From NCBI RefSeq assembly GCF_028649435.1, contig NZ_JAQSIN010000007.1: a stretch of 64,000 nt of DNA; one strand, 5' to 3'. Both the position numbers and the translations under genes were made by a program. The notes under the pieces were generated by a model that searched no databases, was not told the origin of the DNA, and worked only from the letters and a program-made list of their open reading frames with translations. Of this stretch, positions 24,276 to 32,787 are shown piece after piece (the first letter of the stretch is position 1; each line of letters begins with the position of its first letter). This DNA is from Curvibacter microcysteis. Its GTDB lineage: Bacteria; Pseudomonadota; Gammaproteobacteria; Burkholderiales; Burkholderiaceae_C.

Positions 24276-24911
24276 TCAGCGCGGGCGGCGCAGCACGGCG
24301 CGCACGGGCGAGGCGTCGGCCGTGATCAATTTGAGGGGCAGGGCGATGAGTTCGTAATCGCCCTCGGGCACGGCGTCGAGCAGCAGGTTTTCCAGCACGC
24401 GCAGGCCGCGCCGGCGGATCACTTGGTGGCTGTCCAGCGTCTTGCTGTCGGCTGGGTCGATGCTGGCGCTGTCGATGCCGACCAGCTGCACGCCCAGATC
24501 GGCCAGGCGCTCCAGCACCTCGGGGGCATAGGCTGGCAGCGCCGGGTCCCAGCGGGTGGGGCTTTGCGCGTAAGTGCGCACCAACACGCGCGGTGGCAGG
24601 TCCGCCAGGGCGTGGTGGAGGTCGCTCCACTGCACCAGCGGGCGGGCCTGCAAGGCGTGGATGACCCGGCAGGGGCCGAGAAAGGGCGTGAGGTCCAGCA
24701 GGCCGACCGGTGCGCCGTCGGGGTCGTAGTGCAGCGGCGCGTCGGCATGCGCGCCGACATGCGGCGAGAGCGTGAGCGTGGCCACATTGACCGGGCAGTC
24801 GGGCGTGATGCGGGCATTCCAGTGTTGCTGGTAAGGCGTGTCGCCGGGAAAGACCGGCGCGTCGGCGTGGAGTGGGGGGGAAATGTCCCAAAGATCCCAG
24901 AGCGGTGTCAT
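24276..24911 (-). CDS. kynB: Kynurenine formamidase
   Basis: Metal-dependent arylformamidase of 211 residues that hydrolyses N-formylkynurenine to kynurenine. Shows the cyclase-like metal motif SPHVGAHADAPLHYD (His-x3-His-x-Asp) and VGIDSASIDPADSKTLDSHQVIRRRGLRVLENLLLDAVPEG. Variation HVGAHAD instead of the usual HxGTHxD keeps all metal ligands. First gene of kynBUA; its start is only 110 bases from that of feoA, so both operons share the regulatory region with the Fur box. No kynR-type regulator is adjacent. Confidence 0.95.
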   Translation of the reverse strand: MTPLWDLWDISPPLHADAPVFPGDTPYQQHWNARITPDCPVNVATLTLSPHVGAHADAPLHYDPDGAPVGLLDLTPFLGPCRVIHALQARPLVQWSDLHHALADLPPRVLVRTYAQSPTRWDPALPAYAPEVLERLADLGVQLVGIDSASIDPADSKTLDSHQVIRRRGLRVLENLLLDAVPEGDYELIALPLKLITADASPVRAVLRRPR

Positions 24912-24989
24912 GGGGCGTGAAGTTAAAGGCGCTGGAGACCTCGTGGTGTCGGTTTTTTACAACGAGTTGGCAATTTTGCGAGCCGTTAG

Positions 24990-25008
24990 AATAAGAATTG
25001 TTTTCATT
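24990..25008. promoter_or_regulatory. Fur box in the kynB-feoA divergent region
   Basis: AATAAGAATTGTTTTCATT agrees at 16 of 19 positions with AATGAGAATTATTCTCATT, the form of the Fur box familiar from Pseudomonas and Burkholderia. It overlaps a TAGAAT hexamer (24987-24992) that could be the feoA -10 and ends 12 bases before the feoA GTG. Fe(II)-Fur would repress feo; an effect on kynBUA is possible. Confidence 0.75.
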
Positions 25009-25020
25009 CAAAAGGCATCT

Positions 25021-25332
25021 GTGCCAAGCGCCTCCACCTCTGTTGCTCCCACCCCAGGTGCTGAACTGGGATTGCATGAATTGCCCTTGCGCACCGAGGC
25101 CTGGGTGTTGCGCCTGGATGCGTCCGACCCGGCGCAGGACCGCGATTTGTTGCTGCGTTTGCTGGAGATTGGCTTTTTGCCTGGCGAGCCCGTCAAGGTG
25201 ATTGCCAAGGGCTTCCCGTCCGCTGATCCGATTGCCGTGCGCGTTGGCCACACCACCTTTGCCTTGCGCCACCACGAGGCCGCCTTGGTGCGGGTGTCGG
25301 CTACCGCGCCGGTGGCGGGGGGCCTGGCATGA
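25021..25332 (+). CDS. feoA: Ferrous iron transport protein FeoA
   Basis: Cytoplasmic SH3-like protein of 103 residues that supports FeoB. The family core LLLRLLEIGFLPGEPVKVIAKGFPSADPIAVRVGHTTFALRHHEAALVRV is intact, preceded by a roughly 45-residue variable N-terminus. GTG 25021 is chosen since it follows AAAAGG at the right distance and lies after the Fur box; a longer frame to 24838 would run back through the Fur box into kynB. Its last four bases (ATGA) overlap feoB. Confidence 0.92.
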   Translation: MPSASTSVAPTPGAELGLHELPLRTEAWVLRLDASDPAQDRDLLLRLLEIGFLPGEPVKVIAKGFPSADPIAVRVGHTTFALRHHEAALVRVSATAPVAGGLA

Positions 25333-27215
25333 ACCCGACGGAAGTGCTGAGCCCGGTGCGCGCCGCCCTGCTGGGCAACCCCAACTGCGGTAAGACCGCC
25401 TTGTTCAATCTGCTCACAGGCAGCCGCCAAAAGGTGGCCAATTACGCCGGGGTCACGGTCGAGCGCAAGGAAGGCCTGTTGAGCACCCGTGGCGGGCGCC
25501 GCGTCGTGGTGCTTGACCTCCCTGGTGCCTACAGCCTGAACGCCCTGAGTGCGGACGAGGCCGTCACGCGCGACATCGTCACGGGCCACCGCCCGGGTGA
25601 GCCCTTGCCTGATCTGCTGGTCTGCGTGGCCGATGCCACCAACCTGCAGCTCAACCTGCGTCTGGTGCTGGAGGCCAAGGCCCTGGGCCTGCCCATGGTG
25701 CTGGCACTGAACATGAGCGACGCGGCGCGGCGCGAAGGCATCACCATCGACCGAGCGGTGCTGTCCCACGAGTTGGGTCTGCCGGTGCTGGAGACCGTGG
25801 GCGTGCGCCACGATGGTGCGCGCGAGTTGCTGGACTACCTGGATCAATGGCATGCCGCGGGCGCGGCCGACCGCTCCCACACCCCGTGGCAGGCGCCGCA
25901 TTTTGACGAGGTCATGGCAACCCAGGTCGAGGTGCGCCGCATCCTGCGTCTGGCCGTGACCCAGGACCAGGCCAACAGCCTGAGCGGTGACGACGCCATC
26001 GACCGCGTGGTCCTGCACCCGCTGTGGGGCATGCTGATCCTGGCGTTCATGCTGTTCATGATGTTCCAGGCCGTGTTCAGCTGGGCCACCGTGCCCATGG
26101 ACGCCATCAAAGAGGGCGTTGACGCTCTGGCTGAGCTGGTGCGCTCGCAGCTGCCCGAGGGCGTGCTGCAAAGCCTGCTCACCGATGGCGTGCTGGCCGG
26201 GGCCGGTGGCGTGCTGGTGTTCCTGCCACAGATCCTGATCCTGTTCTTCTTCATTTTGCTGCTGGAAGATTCCGGCTACCTGCCGCGCGCCGCTTTCCTG
26301 CTGGACCGCGTGATGGGCACGGTGGGGCTGTCCGGGCGCTCCTTCATTCCCTTGCTGTCGAGCTTCGCCTGCGCGATTCCCGGCGTCATGGCCACGCGCA
26401 CCATCACCCATTGGCGTGATCGCCTGGTGACGATCATGATTGCGCCGCTGATGACCTGCTCGGCACGCCTGCCCGTGTATGCCCTGCTGATCAGTGCCTT
26501 CATTCCCGAGCGCACCGTGGCCGGGGTGTTCAATCTGCAAGGCTTGGTGATGTTTGGCCTGTACGCGGGCGGCATCCTGGGCGCGATGGCCGTGGCAGCG
26601 GTGTTCAAGCTCTGGCGCGGCAAGGTCGGGCCCACACCGTTGGTGATGGAGCTGCCCGCCTACCGCGTCCCCAGTCTGCGCAACCTGGCCCTGGGCCTGA
26701 TGGAGCGCGCCGTGATCTTCATCAAGCGCGTGGGCAGCATCATCCTGGCCTTGATGGTCTTGCTGTGGTTTCTGTCCACCTTCCCAGGCCCGCCTGAGGG
26801 GGCTGCTGGCCCGGCCATCCAATACAGCTTGGCTGGTCAGATGGGCCAAGCCTTGGAGGTGATTTTTGCGCCCATTGGCTTCAACTGGCAGATCGCCATC
26901 GCCCTGGTGCCCGGCTTGGCCGCGCGTGAAGTGGCGGTGGGCGCGCTGGGCACGGTGTACGCGCTGTCGGCCACCGGGGACAGCGTGGCGGCTGAACTGG
27001 GACCCCTGATTGCACAAAGCTGGTCGCTGGCCACGGCCCTGTCCCTGCTGGTTTGGTATGTGTTTGCGCCGCAGTGCATCTCCACCCTGGTCACGGTGCG
27101 ACGCGAGACCAACAGCTGGCGCTATGTGGCGCTGATGGCGGCTTACCTGTTTGCTTTGGCTTACGGCGCCAGTTGGCTCACCTACCGCGTGGCCGTGATG
27201 CTGGGAGGGGGTTGA
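25329..27215 (+). CDS. feoB: Ferrous iron transporter FeoB
   Basis: Inner-membrane Fe(II) transporter of 628 residues. N-terminal G domain with G1 GNPNCGKTALFN, G2 region YAGVTVERKEG, G3 DLPGAYSL, G4 ALNMSD, then a membrane region with about nine helices including the gate-like VLVFLPQILILFFFILLLEDSGYLPRAAFLLDRVM, RSFIPLLSSFACAIPGVMATRTI and MTCSARLPVYALLI segments. Length is at the short end of FeoB because the C-terminal cytoplasmic tail is missing. Overlaps feoA by four bases. Confidence 0.97.
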   Translation: MNPTEVLSPVRAALLGNPNCGKTALFNLLTGSRQKVANYAGVTVERKEGLLSTRGGRRVVVLDLPGAYSLNALSADEAVTRDIVTGHRPGEPLPDLLVCVADATNLQLNLRLVLEAKALGLPMVLALNMSDAARREGITIDRAVLSHELGLPVLETVGVRHDGARELLDYLDQWHAAGAADRSHTPWQAPHFDEVMATQVEVRRILRLAVTQDQANSLSGDDAIDRVVLHPLWGMLILAFMLFMMFQAVFSWATVPMDAIKEGVDALAELVRSQLPEGVLQSLLTDGVLAGAGGVLVFLPQILILFFFILLLEDSGYLPRAAFLLDRVMGTVGLSGRSFIPLLSSFACAIPGVMATRTITHWRDRLVTIMIAPLMTCSARLPVYALLISAFIPERTVAGVFNLQGLVMFGLYAGGILGAMAVAAVFKLWRGKVGPTPLVMELPAYRVPSLRNLALGLMERAVIFIKRVGSIILALMVLLWFLSTFPGPPEGAAGPAIQYSLAGQMGQALEVIFAPIGFNWQIAIALVPGLAAREVAVGALGTVYALSATGDSVAAELGPLIAQSWSLATALSLLVWYVFAPQCISTLVTVRRETNSWRYVALMAAYLFALAYGASWLTYRVAVMLGGG

Positions 27216-27217
27216 CC

Positions 27218-27454
27218 ATGTGGCAGCAATGGATCGTTGGCTTGGTGGTGTTTCTGGCGGGCAGCTACGCGCTCTGGTACTGGATGCCAGCCGCGTGGCG
27301 CCGCCCCCTGGGACGGGTGCAGAAAAAGCTCGGCGAGGCGCCTGGCTGCAGTGCCTGCAGTGATTGCTCAGGCTGCGCCAAGCCCGCTAAGACCGCCGCA
27401 GCTGCGGGGGTGGTCAAAGGGCGTGAGCCGGTTTGGATGCGCCCGGGGTCGTGA
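27218..27454 (+). CDS. FeoB-associated Cys-rich membrane protein
   Basis: Small protein of 78 residues directly after feoB (2 bases). One membrane helix (about 3-25, WIVGLVVFLAGSYALWYWM), then a basic linker and a Cys cluster GCSACSDCSGCAK (four Cys as C-x2-C-x2-C-x2-C), which could bind iron or an Fe-S centre. It fits the FeoB-associated Cys-rich family and takes the place of FeoC, which is absent here. A role in maturation or redox control of FeoB is inferred. Confidence 0.8.
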   Translation: MWQQWIVGLVVFLAGSYALWYWMPAAWRRPLGRVQKKLGEAPGCSACSDCSGCAKPAKTAAAAGVVKGREPVWMRPGS

Positions 27455-27520
27455 GTCTTGCGTGCAGTGGGTTGATCGCTTGATGACCCAGGCTGCTTTG
27501 AGCCCCTGAGGGCCTGGGTT

Positions 27521-27853
27521 TCAAACGATGCGGTCGCCCACTGCCTCGGCATAGGGCGGCAAACCATGCCGCGCCCGCGCCTTTTCGCAGCCGTAATCGC
27601 CGGGCTCGAGCTCGTGGCAGGGCGAGGGCCGCCACTCGTAAATCCCACAGCCCACTTTCTCACCCACCTTGCCAGTCAGGGCCGCACAGCGGATGGGCAC
27701 ATGGTCGGTCCCGCGCATGCGGCAGGTGCTGCCATTGACCTCCACGGTCAGGCCTGAGGGCACGCGGCCGCCCGCGTCGTCCAGTTCATAGATCGAAAAA
27801 TCAACCCGGTAAGAGGCACAGCAGGCACCGCAACTGAGGCAGGGGTGGGTCAT
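27521..27853 (-). CDS. YkgJ-family cysteine cluster protein
   Basis: Protein of 110 residues with the zinc/iron-chelating CxxCxxCC-type cluster at the N-terminus (CLSCGACCASY) and further Cys in STCRMRG, IRCAALTG, VGCGIYEWRPSPCHELEPGDYGC. This is the YkgJ/PF03692 pattern; the metal and function are unknown. It lies 14 bases downstream of argF on the same strand and converges on the feo operon. Confidence 0.88.
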   Translation of the reverse strand: MTHPCLSCGACCASYRVDFSIYELDDAGGRVPSGLTVEVNGSTCRMRGTDHVPIRCAALTGKVGEKVGCGIYEWRPSPCHELEPGDYGCEKARARHGLPPYAEAVGDRIV

Positions 27854-27867
27854 GGGTCAGGAGGGCA

Positions 27868-28794
27868 TCAGGCCACGCGGCCCAGCAGCAGGAATTCCAT
27901 CAAGGCCTTTTGCACATGCATGCGGTTTTCGGCCTCGTCCCAGACCACCGATTGCGGGCCATCAATGACATCGGCTTCCACTTCCTCGCCACGGTGGGCG
28001 GGCAGGCAGTGCATGAACAGGGCGTCCGGGCGGGCGACCTTCATCATCTCGGTGTCCACGCACCAATCGGCAAAGGCGGCGCGGCGGGCCTCGTTCTCGG
28101 CTTCATAGCCCATGCTGGTCCACACATCGGTGGTCACCAGGTCGGCGTCACGGCAGGCTTCCATGGGGTTGGCAAAGACCTTGAAGCAGTCCTGCTGGCG
28201 CACGCCGGCCACGGCCTCGTCGACTTCGTAGCCGCTGGGGGTGCTGACGTGGACCTTGAAGTCCAGCAGTTCAGCCGCCTGCAGCCAGGTGTTGGCCATG
28301 TTGTTGCCGTCGCCCACCCAGGCCACGGTCTTGCCCTGGATCGAGCCGCGGTGCTCGATGTAGGTGAAGATGTCGGCCAGGATCTGGCAGGGGTGGAATT
28401 CGTTGGTCAGGCCGTTGATGACCGGCACGCGCGAATGTTCGGCAAAGCGCTCGATCTTGTCCTGGCCATAGGTGCGGATCATCACCAGGTCCACCATGCG
28501 GCTGATGACCTTGGCGCTGTCCTCGATGGGTTCAGCACGGCCCAACTGGCTGTCGCCCGTGGTCAGGTGCACCACCGAGCCGCCCAGCTGGTACATGCCC
28601 GCCTCGAAGCTGACGCGGGTGCGGGTGCTGGCCTTCTCAAAAATCATCGCCAGCGTGCGGTCGGCCAGTGGGTGGTACTTCTCGTAGGCCTTGAACTTCT
28701 TCTTGATCACGGCCGCGCGTTGCAGCACATGCGCGTACTCGTCGGCCGTCAGGTCGTTGAACTGCAGGTAATGGCGCAAGGGCGTGGTGCTCAT
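27868..28794 (-). CDS. argF: Ornithine carbamoyltransferase
   Basis: Arginine biosynthesis enzyme of 308 residues: ornithine plus carbamoyl phosphate to citrulline. Carbamoyl phosphate motif FEKASTRTRVSFE, HPCQILADIFTYIEH, VAWVGDGNNMANTW, TDVWTSMGYEAE and the ornithine loop FMHCLPAHRGEEV are all intact. Its start ATG overlaps the argD stop by four bases, so argD-argF are translated as a coupled pair. Confidence 0.97.
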   Translation of the reverse strand: MSTTPLRHYLQFNDLTADEYAHVLQRAAVIKKKFKAYEKYHPLADRTLAMIFEKASTRTRVSFEAGMYQLGGSVVHLTTGDSQLGRAEPIEDSAKVISRMVDLVMIRTYGQDKIERFAEHSRVPVINGLTNEFHPCQILADIFTYIEHRGSIQGKTVAWVGDGNNMANTWLQAAELLDFKVHVSTPSGYEVDEAVAGVRQQDCFKVFANPMEACRDADLVTTDVWTSMGYEAENEARRAAFADWCVDTEMMKVARPDALFMHCLPAHRGEEVEADVIDGPQSVVWDEAENRMHVQKALMEFLLLGRVA

Positions 28795-29996
28795 TGGGTC
28801 GACTCCGACAAAAAGGCCTTCACCAGCGGAGCCAGGATGGCCACGATCTGATCGGCTTCATCAGCCGTCAGGATCAGCGGCGGCACCAGACGGATCACGC
28901 TGTCGGCGGTCACGCTCAGCAGCAGGCCAGCGTCTGCGGCGCGCTGGGTCAGCACGCCACAGGGGCGGTCGAGGTCGATGCCCAGCATCAGGCCCTGGCC
29001 GCGGATTTCCTTCACGCCAGGCAGGGCGCCCAGTTCCCGCTGCAGCGCGGCACGCAGGTGTTCACCGACCTGGGCGGCATTGGCCAGCAGGCCGTCTTCT
29101 TCCATGATGCGGATGGTTTCCACCCCGGCGCGCATGGCCAGCGGGTTGCCGCCGAAGGTGGTGCCGTGGTTGCCCGGCTGGAAGATGCCGGCGGCCTTGG
29201 GGCCCGCCACCACCGCGCCGATCGGCACGCCCGAGCCCAGGCCCTTGGCCAGGGGCATCACGTCCGGCACGATGCCGGCCCATTGGTGGGCAAACCACTT
29301 GCCGGTGCGGCCCATGCCGCACTGCACTTCGTCAATCATCATCAGCCAGTCGCGCTCGTCGCACAGCGCGCGCACTTGACGCAGGTAGTCCAGGTGCATG
29401 GCGTTGATACCGCCTTCACCCTGGATGGTTTCAAAGAAGACAGCCACCACGTTGGGGTTGCCTTCGGTCGCCTTCTTCAGCGCGTCGATGTTGTTCACCG
29501 GGACGCGGATGAAACCTTCGACCAACGGGCCAAAGCCCTTTTGGATTTTTTCGTTGCCGGTGGCCGACAGGGTGGCGATCGAGCGGCCGTGGAAGGCCTT
29601 TTCATAGACCACGATCTCCGGGCGCTCAATGCCTTTGTCATGGCCAAACTTGCGTGCCAGCTTGAGCGCAGCTTCATTGGCTTCCAGGCCGGTAGAGCAG
29701 AAAAACACATTGCTCATGCCCGAGAACTCGACCAGCTTCTTCGCCAGTGCTTCCTGGCCAGGCACATGGTAGTAGTTGCAGCAGTGGATGAGCTTGGCGA
29801 TCTGGTCCTGCAGCGCGGGCACCAGCTTGGGGTGGTTGTGGCCCAGGGTGTTGACCGCAATGCCACCCAGGCCGTCGAGGTACTTTCGCCCGTTCACGTC
29901 CCAGACCCAGGCGCCTTGGCCATGCGACATGGCAATCGGCAGGCGGCCGTAGGTATTCATCACGTGGGGCGAGGAGGCCTCAATCAAAGCGGTCAT
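28791..29996 (-). CDS. argD: Acetylornithine transaminase
   Basis: PLP-dependent class III aminotransferase of 401 residues converting N-acetylglutamate semialdehyde to N-acetylornithine (it may also act in lysine synthesis). Motifs: VNTLGHNHPKLVPALQ, NVFFCSTGLEANEAALKLARK, AVFFETIQGEGGI, LMMIDEVQCGMGRTGKWFAHQ and the PLP lysine in MPLAKGLGSGVPIGAV. ATG 29996 (MTALIEASSPHVMNTYGRLPI) is the family start; a longer open frame upstream is rejected. The gene is divergent from DUF3579. Confidence 0.95.
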   Translation of the reverse strand: MTALIEASSPHVMNTYGRLPIAMSHGQGAWVWDVNGRKYLDGLGGIAVNTLGHNHPKLVPALQDQIAKLIHCCNYYHVPGQEALAKKLVEFSGMSNVFFCSTGLEANEAALKLARKFGHDKGIERPEIVVYEKAFHGRSIATLSATGNEKIQKGFGPLVEGFIRVPVNNIDALKKATEGNPNVVAVFFETIQGEGGINAMHLDYLRQVRALCDERDWLMMIDEVQCGMGRTGKWFAHQWAGIVPDVMPLAKGLGSGVPIGAVVAGPKAAGIFQPGNHGTTFGGNPLAMRAGVETIRIMEEDGLLANAAQVGEHLRAALQRELGALPGVKEIRGQGLMLGIDLDRPCGVLTQRAADAGLLLSVTADSVIRLVPPLILTADEADQIVAILAPLVKAFLSESTQ

Positions 29997-30142
29997 GCTG
30001 TACTCCAAAACAGGGCTTATTGGTCCAATGCGGCGGGGTTCAGCGAGAATCGTTCTGCTGAAACGTAATTCTAGGCGCAGCGCGGTGATGCTTTTTTGAC
30101 CATTTCGCATTACAGCAATGCATGTCGCCTGGTGGTTTTTAG

Positions 30143-30154
30143 TCTTATATAAGA
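30143..30154. promoter_or_regulatory. Perfect palindrome at the DUF3579 promoter
   Basis: TCTTATATAAGA is a perfect 12-base palindrome followed directly by TAGAAT (30155-30160), a likely -10 element for the DUF3579 gene. The palindrome thus occupies the -35 to -10 spacer, the place for a dimeric repressor. The regulator is unknown. Confidence 0.5.
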
Positions 30155-30222
30155 TAGAATACCCATGCCCAACCGAGGGCACCCACACCCCCGGTTTGAC
30201 CCACCCCCAAAGCGCACATCCC

Positions 30223-30543
30223 ATGGTTTCTGATTCCGCCAAAGAAGTCTTCATCCAGGGCCTCACCCAAGATGGCAAGACCTTCCGGCCCAGTGATTGG
30301 GCGGAGCGCCTGGCGGGCGTGATGAGCCAATTCCGCCCTGGTGGCGCCCAGCCGGGCAGCCATTTGAGCTACTCCCCCTGGTGCATTCCCACCACCCTCA
30401 ATGGCGTCAAGTGCGTGGTCGTGCACCGCGACCTGCGCGACTTCGAGCCCATGGCCTGGGACTTTGCGCTCAACTTCGCCCGGGACAACCACCTGCAGGT
30501 GGTCGAGGCCTGCTTGGTGCCAGACGCGCCCAAAAAAGCCTGA
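30223..30543 (+). CDS. DUF3579 domain protein
   Basis: Cytoplasmic protein of 106 residues. FIQGLTQDGKTFRPSDWAERLAGVMSQFRPGG and HLSYSPWCIPTTLNGVKCVVVHRDLRDFEPMAWDFALNFARDNHLQVVEAC are the DUF3579 hallmark, a family almost confined to Beta- and some Gammaproteobacteria, of unknown function. ATG 30223 gives the family N-terminus. Divergent from argD-argF and convergent with rpsT. Promoter with a palindrome lies at 30143-30160. Confidence 0.87.
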   Translation: MVSDSAKEVFIQGLTQDGKTFRPSDWAERLAGVMSQFRPGGAQPGSHLSYSPWCIPTTLNGVKCVVVHRDLRDFEPMAWDFALNFARDNHLQVVEACLVPDAPKKA

Positions 30544-30640
30544 GGCAGGGCTTCTCTCCCTTCGATGGCTGGCCAGTTCGGCTGCGCCCGGCTTCGTCGC
30601 GGGCCATCAAGCCGGCGATCTCTCAAAACGACAGGCAACA

Positions 30641-30664
30641 AAAAACCGCCCGAAGGCGGTTTTT
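30641..30664. terminator. Bidirectional terminator between DUF3579 gene and rpsT
   Basis: AAAAACCGCC (30641-30650), tetraloop CGAA, GGCGGTTTTT (30655-30664): a perfect 10-bp stem with A and T runs on the two flanks, placed between two converging genes. Confidence 0.92.
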
Positions 30665-30744
30665 GCTTTGCTGACAGCGCACCCGTTACAAACGGCGGGT
30701 CAAAGGGCTTGCGCGACTTTCACCCGGGCTGTTTGCCTGAAAGA

Positions 30745-31044
30745 TCAGGCGGCGAGGGCCAGGGCCTTGACCTTGGCAGCCAGGCGGCTCTTGTCGCGAG
30801 CGGCCTTGTTCTTGTGGAAGATGCCCTTGTCGGACACGATGTCGACCACGCTTTGGGCCTTGGCGAAGGCTTCGGCGGCTTTGGTCTTGTCACCAGCTGC
30901 GACGGCCTTTTCGACGTTCTTCACAGCGGTGCGGTATTTGGAGCGCAGGGACGTGTTCGCTGCGTTCAGCTTGACGTCTTGGCGTGCGCGCTTGCGGCCG
31001 GAGGCCAGGCGCGGGTTCTTTTTCTTGGGCTTGGTAGATGCCAT
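30745..31044 (-). CDS. rpsT: 30S ribosomal protein S20
   Basis: Ribosomal protein bS20, 99 residues, MASTKPKKKNPRLASGRKRARQD onward, very basic and helical, with SLRSKYRTAVKNVEKAV and DKGIFHKNKAARDKSRL as in the family. The start follows TAAGGAAAT on its strand. A TAGAAT hexamer (minus strand, 31097-31092) about 48 bases upstream is a likely -10. Divergent from murJ. Confidence 0.98.
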   Translation of the reverse strand: MASTKPKKKNPRLASGRKRARQDVKLNAANTSLRSKYRTAVKNVEKAVAAGDKTKAAEAFAKAQSVVDIVSDKGIFHKNKAARDKSRLAAKVKALALAA

Positions 31045-31155
31045 TTTTAAATTTCCTTAAGTGTTTGGAGATGTTGCCAGCAAAGCCCACGATTCTAACC
31101 CAAGAGCCGTCCAAGGCCTAGAGGGCCTGTCACAGACAGCGAATACACTGCAGGG

Positions 31156-32721
31156 GTGTCACTTTTCAAAGCCGCCTCCACCGTCTCCTTGTTCACTCTG
31201 GCTTCGCGCATCACCGGGCTGGTGCGAGAGCTGTTGATGGCCTCGGCCTTTGGCGCCAGCGCCATGACCGACGCCTTCAATGTGGCGTTTCGGATTCCCA
31301 ACCTTTTTCGTCGGTTTTTCGCTGAGGGGGCTTTCAGTCAAGCCTTCATTCCGGCCCTGGCGGCCAGCAAAGAGCAGCACGGCGAAGACGCGACGCGCCT
31401 GGTGATCAACCGGGTTGCCACGGTGCTGGCCTGGGCCTTGGTGCTGACCTGCGTGGCGGGGGTGCTGGGGGCGCCCTGGATGGTCTGGGGCATGGCGAGC
31501 GGTCTGCAGCAAGACCCGCAGGGTTACGACGCGGCCGTCTTCATGACGCGCTGGATGTTCCCCTACATCGGCTTCATGTCGATGGTGGCGCTGTCCGCCG
31601 GCGTGCTGAACACCTGGAAGCGCTTTGCGGTGCCTGCGGCCACGCCGGTGCTGCTGAACCTATCGATGATCCTGGCCGCCTGGCAGGGTGCGCCCTGGTT
31701 GGCGCGCATGAACATCGAGCCGATATTTGCCATGGTGGGCGGCGTCATGCTGGGCGGTCTGTTGCAACTGCTGCTGCAAGTCCCCGTGCTGGCCCGCCTG
31801 GGCCTGCTGCCGCGCATTGGTCTGAGCTGGCGCAGCCTGCGTCAGGCCTGGGCTGACCCTGCCACCCAGCAGGTGGTGGGCTTGATGCTGCCGGCGCTGT
31901 TGGGCGTGGGCGTGGCGCAGATCTCGATGATGATCAACACCCAGATCGCCTCGCACCTGGCGCCGGGCAGTGTCAGCTGGATCACTTATGCCGACCGCCT
32001 GATGGAGTTCCCCACCGCCATGCTGGGCGTGGCCCTGGGCGTGGTGCTGATGCCGCAGTTGGCAGCGGCGCGCAGCAAGCAGGACACGCAAGCCTACTCC
32101 GACCTGCTGGACTGGGGGTTGAGGTTGGTGGTGCTGATGTCGGTGCCCAGCGCCGTGGCGTTGCTGACCTTTGCCAAGCCGCTGGTGGCCACGCTCTACC
32201 ACTACGGGCAGTTTTCCGAGCGCGATGTGCTGCAGACCACCACCGCCTTGATGGGCTGGGGTGTGGGCCTGGTGGGCGTGGTGGCCATCAAGGTGCTGGC
32301 GCCGGGTTACTTTGCCAACCAAGACACCCGCACGCCCGTCCGGATTGCGCTGGCCGTCCTGCTGATCACCCAGGTCCTCAACTACCTGCTGGTGCCTTAC
32401 TTCCAGCACGCCGCGCTCACGCTGTCGATTGGCCTGGGGGCTTTGATCAATGCCACCTGGTTGCTCATCGGTTTGGTGCGTCGCGGGTCCTACCGCCCGC
32501 TGCCGGGCTGGGGCTTGTTTTTGCTGCAGGTGGTCGCGGGCAGCGCCATGCTGGCCATCTTCTTGATGTGGGCTGCCAACGAATTCGGCTGGGTGGCCCT
32601 GCGTGAGCAGCCCTGGCGCCGCATCGGTTTGCTGGCGGCGCTGCTGCTGGGCTCGGTCTTGATTTACTTCGGTGCGCTGTGGGCGGCCGGGGTCAAGTTG
32701 CTGCAATTGTTGCGCCGTTGA
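31156..32721 (+). CDS. murJ: Lipid II flippase MurJ
   Basis: Inner-membrane protein of 521 residues, MOP superfamily with about 14 helices, flipping lipid II for peptidoglycan synthesis. Family wording: ASTVSLFTLASRITGLVRELLMASAFGASAMTDAFNVAFRIPNLFRRFFAEGAFSQAFIP at the N-terminus and MMINTQIASHLAPGSVSWITYADRLMEFPTAMLGVALGVVLMPQLA centrally. GTG 31156 is the only start that gives the family's N-terminus. Divergent from rpsT, the common Burkholderiales order, and followed by a SirB1-family gene. Confidence 0.96.
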   Translation: MSLFKAASTVSLFTLASRITGLVRELLMASAFGASAMTDAFNVAFRIPNLFRRFFAEGAFSQAFIPALAASKEQHGEDATRLVINRVATVLAWALVLTCVAGVLGAPWMVWGMASGLQQDPQGYDAAVFMTRWMFPYIGFMSMVALSAGVLNTWKRFAVPAATPVLLNLSMILAAWQGAPWLARMNIEPIFAMVGGVMLGGLLQLLLQVPVLARLGLLPRIGLSWRSLRQAWADPATQQVVGLMLPALLGVGVAQISMMINTQIASHLAPGSVSWITYADRLMEFPTAMLGVALGVVLMPQLAAARSKQDTQAYSDLLDWGLRLVVLMSVPSAVALLTFAKPLVATLYHYGQFSERDVLQTTTALMGWGVGLVGVVAIKVLAPGYFANQDTRTPVRIALAVLLITQVLNYLLVPYFQHAALTLSIGLGALINATWLLIGLVRRGSYRPLPGWGLFLLQVVAGSAMLAIFLMWAANEFGWVALREQPWRRIGLLAALLLGSVLIYFGALWAAGVKLLQLLRR

Positions 32722-32787
32722 ATGGCCTTGAGCGCCGGTGTGGGGTCTTGGCTTGACGCCCCCCGGTGCCCTCGTTAAAAACAACTG

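Noticed and set aside
24235..25275. N-terminal extension of kynU through kynB to 25275
   Set aside because: Overlaps kynB and the Fur box on the same DNA; composition is a shadow of kynB; the kynureninase start is clear at 24234.
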